Of a stretch of 64,000 bases of DNA, positions 60,739 to 64,000 are shown piece after piece. The stretch lies in contig NZ_CP013386.1 in the NCBI RefSeq assembly GCF_001523745.2, positions 620,001 through 684,000 of the forward strand. Direction: 5' to 3'. The stretch's first letter is position 1. The number at the start of each line of letters is the position of its first letter. The notes beneath the pieces were generated by a model. That model was not told where the DNA came from. It searched no databases and saw nothing but the letters and a program-made list of their open reading frames with translations. A program made the translations under genes and the position numbers. This DNA comes from Burkholderia mayonis. Its GTDB lineage: Bacteria > Pseudomonadota > Gammaproteobacteria > Burkholderiales > Burkholderiaceae.

Positions 60739-61224
60739 CGGTGAAGCCTCGCGTATGCCGGTCGACGGCGGGTGGTGGAAAGGGGCGAAAAGCCGTTTCG
60801 CGATGCGCGAAACAGGCCGACACGCTGTTCCGCAAGCTTTATGCCAATGAAATGCATGTTTCCATCCAAATGGCGCGATCGCTTGCCGGGCAAGGCTCGC
60901 GGTAAAAGCGGCGAAGCCGGGAGGCGGGCTGCCGTACGCAAGGGCGCCGCGCTCGCGCGCACCGGCGGCAGGCGCGCGCGATGGCCCGCGGCACCGCGCC
61001 TGTGCGCGCGGCGCGGCGTTGGTGCGGTGCAGTGCGGTGCGGAAAGTGTGAAGAATCAGGAACGTGGCGATGCGGCCGCGCGGCGCCGGGTCGCTCGCTG
61101 GAGCGAATGGCGCCGCCGGTTTCGACCTGCGAGCGCCGCACGCCCGCGCATGGAGCGGCCGACGCCCCCGGCCGTTAAAATGCGTGCTTCTTTCCCGCAC
61201 CCGCTTCCCGCAGCAAAGGCACGC
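60739..61224. other. 486-base divergent region between NarK-like and LysR genes
   Basis: No gene is supported. It contains the palindrome at 60795-60813, an AT-richer patch with ATGCCAATGAAATGCATG at about 60840, and AAAATG at 61177. Promoters for both genes must lie here. Confidence 0.5.
60795..60813. promoter_or_regulatory. Palindrome upstream of the NarK-like gene
   Basis: Perfect arms GTTTCGCG and CGCGAAAC around ATG, 57 bases upstream of the transporter start. It is a candidate site for the divergent LysR regulator or another factor. Confidence 0.4.
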
Positions 61225-62172
61225 ATGGAACTCAAATGGCTCGAAGACTTCGTGTCGCTCGCGGAAACGCGCAGCTTCAGCCGCTCGGCCGAGCTGCGGC
61301 ACGTGTCGCAACCCGCGTTTTCGCGCCGGATACAGGCGCTCGAAGCGTGGCTCGCGACGGAGCTGATCGATCGTTCGGTTTATCCGACCCGCCTCACGCA
61401 GGCGGGCCAGGTGTTCTACGAGCAGGCGCTCGTGATGCTGTCGCAGGCGCACGAGGCGCGCACGCTGCTGCGCGGCCACGTCGGCGCGCCGGTGCCGACG
61501 ATCGAATTCGCGGTGCCGCACACGCTGTCGCTCACGTACTTTCCGCGCTGGCTGCAGCGGATCGAGGCGAAGATGGGGCAGGTCCACACGCGGCTGCGCG
61601 CGCTGAACGTGCACGACGCGGTGCTGTCGCTCGTCGAGGGCGGCTGCGATCTCGTGATGGGCTATCACCATCCGAGCCATCCCGTCGCGCTCGATCCGGC
61701 CCGCTACGACATGCTGACGCTCGGCGCCGAGCCGATCAGCCCGTTCTCGGCGCCCGGCCGCGGCGGCCGCGCGCGCTATTCGCTGCCCGGCGCGGCCGAC
61801 GCGCCCGTGCCGTATCTGTCGTACACGCCGAACGCGTATCTCGGCCGGATGACCGAGGTGATCATCGCGAACGCTCGTGCACCGCTCTATCTCGACAAGG
61901 TCTACGAGACCGACATGGCCGAGGCGCTGAAGGCGATGGCGCTCGCCGGCCACGGCGTCGCGTTCCTGCCGCACAGCGCGGTCGAGGACGCGGTCGCGGG
62001 CGGGCGCCTCGTCCGGCTCGGCCGCGCGGCGAAGGGCGGCGCGGAGCCGTTCACGCTGACGATGGAAATCCGGCTCTATCGCGACAAGCTCGCCGTACAG
62101 GGCGACGAGCCGCGCCAGAAGCTCGTGCGCGAGCTCTGGGACGTGGTGCGCGAGGAGCTCGGCGCGGCCTGA
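61225..62172 (+). CDS. LysR-family regulator, HypT-like
   Basis: 315 residues. The helix-turn-helix (ELKWLEDFVSLAETRSFSRS, then LRHVSQPAFSRRIQALEAWLATELIDRS in parts) is followed by an effector domain whose YLSYTPNAYLGRMTEVI, DMAEALKAMALAGHGVAFLP and GRLVRLG resemble E. coli HypT (YjiE), the hypochlorite-responsive activator. HypT senses through methionine oxidation; several methionines are present here too. The ATG at 61225 is the usual LysR start; ATG 61180 is in frame 15 codons upstream. It is divergent from the NarK-like transporter. Confidence 0.87.
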   Translation: MELKWLEDFVSLAETRSFSRSAELRHVSQPAFSRRIQALEAWLATELIDRSVYPTRLTQAGQVFYEQALVMLSQAHEARTLLRGHVGAPVPTIEFAVPHTLSLTYFPRWLQRIEAKMGQVHTRLRALNVHDAVLSLVEGGCDLVMGYHHPSHPVALDPARYDMLTLGAEPISPFSAPGRGGRARYSLPGAADAPVPYLSYTPNAYLGRMTEVIIANARAPLYLDKVYETDMAEALKAMALAGHGVAFLPHSAVEDAVAGGRLVRLGRAAKGGAEPFTLTMEIRLYRDKLAVQGDEPRQKLVRELWDVVREELGAA

Positions 62173-62306
62173 CGAGGCCGCGGCGCGAGCCGGCGCGCGG
62201 ATTGGACCGCTTCGCACGGCCGGTGCGGCGCGCACTTCGCACCCGCTCGGCGCGTGCGCGTGATGGCGCGTACGAAAGTTGCGCCGACGAATCGCATCGG
62301 GATTGC

Positions 62307-62322
62307 CGCCGTTCGAACGGCG
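62307..62322. promoter_or_regulatory. 16-bp palindrome in the gdhA upstream region
   Basis: CGCCGTTCGAACGGCG is perfectly self-complementary, 126 bases before gdhA and 135 after the LysR stop. It is either a regulator site or a hairpin ending the LysR message; no T-run follows. Confidence 0.4.
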
Positions 62323-62447
62323 AACGCACGGTTTTTCGCGCAAAAGCCCGATCATGCACGAAACGCATAATCGAATAAGCAAACGGCATTGGATTTCGAA
62401 ATTCGCTTTTTCGACAATGTGCGCATTCTTCGACCGTTGGAGATTCC

Positions 62448-63752
62448 ATGTCTTCGCAATCGCAGTCTCCGTCCGCTGTGCAATCCATTCCGTCTTACCT
62501 GCACGCAGACGATCTCGGCCCCTGGGGCAACTATCTGCAGCAAGTCGACCGCGTCGCGCCGTATCTCGGCTCGCTGTCGCGGTGGCTCGAAACGCTGAAG
62601 CGCCCGAAGCGCATCCTGATCGTCGACGTGCCGATCGAGCTCGACAACGGCACCGTCGCGCACTTCGAGGGCTATCGCGTCCAGCACAACGTGTCGCGGG
62701 GCCCGGGCAAGGGCGGCGTGCGCTATCACCAGGACGTGACGCTCTCCGAGGTCATGGCGCTGTCCGCGTGGATGTCGGTGAAGAATGCTGCCGTGAACGT
62801 GCCGTACGGCGGCGCGAAGGGCGGCATCCGCGTCGACCCGCGCAAGCTGTCGCGCGGCGAGCTCGAGCGCGTCACGCGCCGCTACACGAGCGAAATCGGC
62901 ATCATCATCGGCCCGAACACCGATATTCCCGCGCCTGACGTCAACACCAACGAACAGGTGATGGCGTGGATGATGGACACGTACTCGATGAACCAGGGCC
63001 AGACCGCGACGGGCGTCGTGACCGGCAAGCCGATTTCCCTCGGCGGTTCGCTCGGCCGCAAGGAAGCGACGGGGCGCGGCGTGTTCGTCGTCGGCTGCGA
63101 AGCCGCGAAGAAGAAGGGTGTCGAGGTCGAAGGCGCGCGCATCGCGGTGCAAGGCTTCGGCAACGTCGGCGGGATCGCCGCGCGCCTGTTCCAGGAAGCG
63201 GGCGCGAAGGTGATCGTGGTTCAGGATCACACGGGCACGATCTACCGGCCGGCGGGCGTCGATACGGTGAAGCTGCTCGAGCACGTCGCGAACACGGGCG
63301 GCGTCGCCGGTTTCGAAGGCGCGGAACCGATGCCGAACGACGAGTTCTGGACGGTCGAGACCGAGATCCTGATCCCGGCCGCGCTCGAAAACCAGATCAC
63401 CGAGAAGAACGCGTCGAAGATCCGCACGAAGATCATCGTCGAAGGCGCGAACGGCCCGACGACGACGGCCGCGGACGACATCCTGAACGCGAACGGCGTG
63501 CTCGTGATTCCCGACGTGATCGCGAACGCGGGCGGCGTGACCGTGTCGTACTTCGAGTGGGTGCAGGACTTCTCGAGCTTCTTCTGGACGGAAGACGAGA
63601 TCAACCATCGTCTCGAGCGCGTGATGCGCGAAGCGTTCGCCGGCGTGTGGGCGGTCGCGGAAGAGCACAAGGTGTCGGTGCGTACCGCGGCGTTCATCGT
63701 TGCGTGCAAGCGTATCCTGATGGCGCGCGAAATGCGCGGCCTGTACCCCTGA
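62448..63752 (+). CDS. gdhA: Glutamate dehydrogenase (Glu/Leu/Phe/Val family)
   Basis: Interconverts glutamate with 2-oxoglutarate and ammonia. The 434-residue enzyme has [17 protein letters not shown], then [14 protein letters not shown] with the catalytic lysine, and [17 protein letters not shown]. The nucleotide domain starts at [17 protein letters not shown], and EGANGPTT follows in its second half. The length and motifs are those of the shorter hexameric catabolic-type enzyme. The next gene on the same strand looks exported, possibly an amino-acid-binding protein. Confidence 0.95.
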   Translation: MSSQSQSPSAVQSIPSYLHADDLGPWGNYLQQVDRVAPYLGSLSRWLETLKRPKRILIVDVPIELDNGTVAHFEGYRVQHNVSRGPGKGGVRYHQDVTLSEVMALSAWMSVKNAAVNVPYGGAKGGIRVDPRKLSRGELERVTRRYTSEIGIIIGPNTDIPAPDVNTNEQVMAWMMDTYSMNQGQTATGVVTGKPISLGGSLGRKEATGRGVFVVGCEAAKKKGVEVEGARIAVQGFGNVGGIAARLFQEAGAKVIVVQDHTGTIYRPAGVDTVKLLEHVANTGGVAGFEGAEPMPNDEFWTVETEILIPAALENQITEKNASKIRTKIIVEGANGPTTTAADDILNANGVLVIPDVIANAGGVTVSYFEWVQDFSSFFWTEDEINHRLERVMREAFAGVWAVAEEHKVSVRTAAFIVACKRILMAREMRGLYP

Positions 63753-63808
63753 TCGATCGGTTTCGGTCGATCGACGGCGCGGCTCGACGAACCGCGCCGT
63801 GATTTATC

Positions 63809-63840
63809 CGCGGGCGGCACCGGATCCGGTGCCGCCCGCG
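63809..63840. repeat. 32-bp perfect palindrome after gdhA
   Basis: Self-complementary over all 32 bases, centred on CCGGATCCGG with GGGCGGCA arms. A weaker hairpin CGGCGCGG/CCGCGCCG (63775-63799) lies just upstream. Neither is followed by a T-run. Confidence 0.75.
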
Positions 63841-63970
63841 TGCGCATGCGGACGCGGCACGCGTTCGGCGATGCGCGCGCCACCCGGTCAAAAGTGTGGT
63901 TAACAACCATTACTTTCATAAAAATTACTTTGCTAAACTGGCGCGGGTTTTCGCCAAGGAGATGACAACG

Positions 63971-64000
63971 ATGAAATTCCCGAAAGCAATGCTGATGGTC
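63971..64000 (+). CDS. Start of a gene truncated by the window end
   Basis: AAGGAGATG lies before an ATG that reads MKFPKAMLMV before the window ends. The basic then hydrophobic start looks like a signal peptide. In related genomes a glutamate/aspartate ABC transporter binding protein often follows gdhA; this identity is only a guess from context. TAAACT at about 63934 may be part of its promoter. Confidence 0.55.
   Translation, partial: MKFPKAMLMV

Noticed and set aside
59329..62382. 1017-codon frame that would extend the NarK-like protein far upstream
   Set aside because: The part beyond 60738 is antisense to the LysR gene and has no transporter features. MDTLRTS at 60738 is the natural start.

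Overview
The window is a contiguous stretch of GC-rich (about 65-70%) beta-proteobacterial chromosome. Gene content, order and protein sequences fit the Burkholderia pseudomallei / mallei / thailandensis group, probably the large chromosome. This rests on family recognition, not on a search, so the species is not resolved. The 63 protein-coding genes called are mostly intact, with strong G/C third-position bias. I see no rRNA, tRNA, CRISPR array, prophage or insertion sequence.

Layout. 1-7931 is housekeeping: aroQ, a TlpA-like thioredoxin and an unknown gene face left; mpl, a YqiA-like esterase, an RNB-domain exoribonuclease, aroE and mtgA face right as a tightly packed run. 7932-10625 is a more individual island: an AT-rich leader, a lipoprotein S10 serine peptidase and a small secreted EF-hand protein. 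10811-20100 is a sugar catabolic cluster (IclR regulator, dgoK, dgoA, two SDR dehydrogenases, an AraFGH-type ABC importer and a mutarotase) that fits oxidative D-galactose / L-arabinose-type sugar breakdown to pyruvate and glyceraldehyde-3-phosphate. 20429-26425 holds pyrF, a decayed coding stretch, thiL-pgpA-pncC and maeB. 26426-27773 holds a secreted RNase Sa/barnase-type ribonuclease next to its barstar-type inhibitor. 27887-29957 has rsmE, a VOC protein and speE.

30220-33348 carries tkt and gapA. The cyanate cluster (MFS-cynS-cynT with divergent cynR) lies at 33703-37282 and is flanked on both sides by heptanucleotide tandem repeats. A ureide cluster follows at 37694-41615: GntR/FCD regulator, dctA-type carrier, allantoicase and ureidoglycolate lyase, with a clear promoter-operator pair in front of dctA. 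41718-51566 is core: fur, bamE, dapB, an ExbB/ExbD-type pair, leuS, lptE, holA, proA and hemJ. 51774-57732 is the Entner-Doudoroff/gluconate block (hexR, edd, eda, gntP, gntK) with two HexR-like operator palindromes; its last gene ends in 50 consecutive glutamine codons made of a 9-bp repeat. 57834-64000 holds purB, a NarK-like MFS with a divergent HypT-like LysR regulator, gdhA, and the first codons of a further gene.

Central carbon flow links several blocks: gluconate (gntP/gntK) and galactose-type sugars (dgoK/dgoA) both end in an aldolase giving pyruvate and glyceraldehyde-3-phosphate, which GapA and Tkt take further; MaeB and GdhA connect to the C4 and glutamate pools. The most unusual features are the poly-glutamine gluconokinase, the two heptamer arrays, the extended barstar beside an orphan opposite-strand terminator, the decayed reading frame after pyrF, and a 32-bp perfect palindrome after gdhA. 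I did not find a convincing wholly new multi-gene system.
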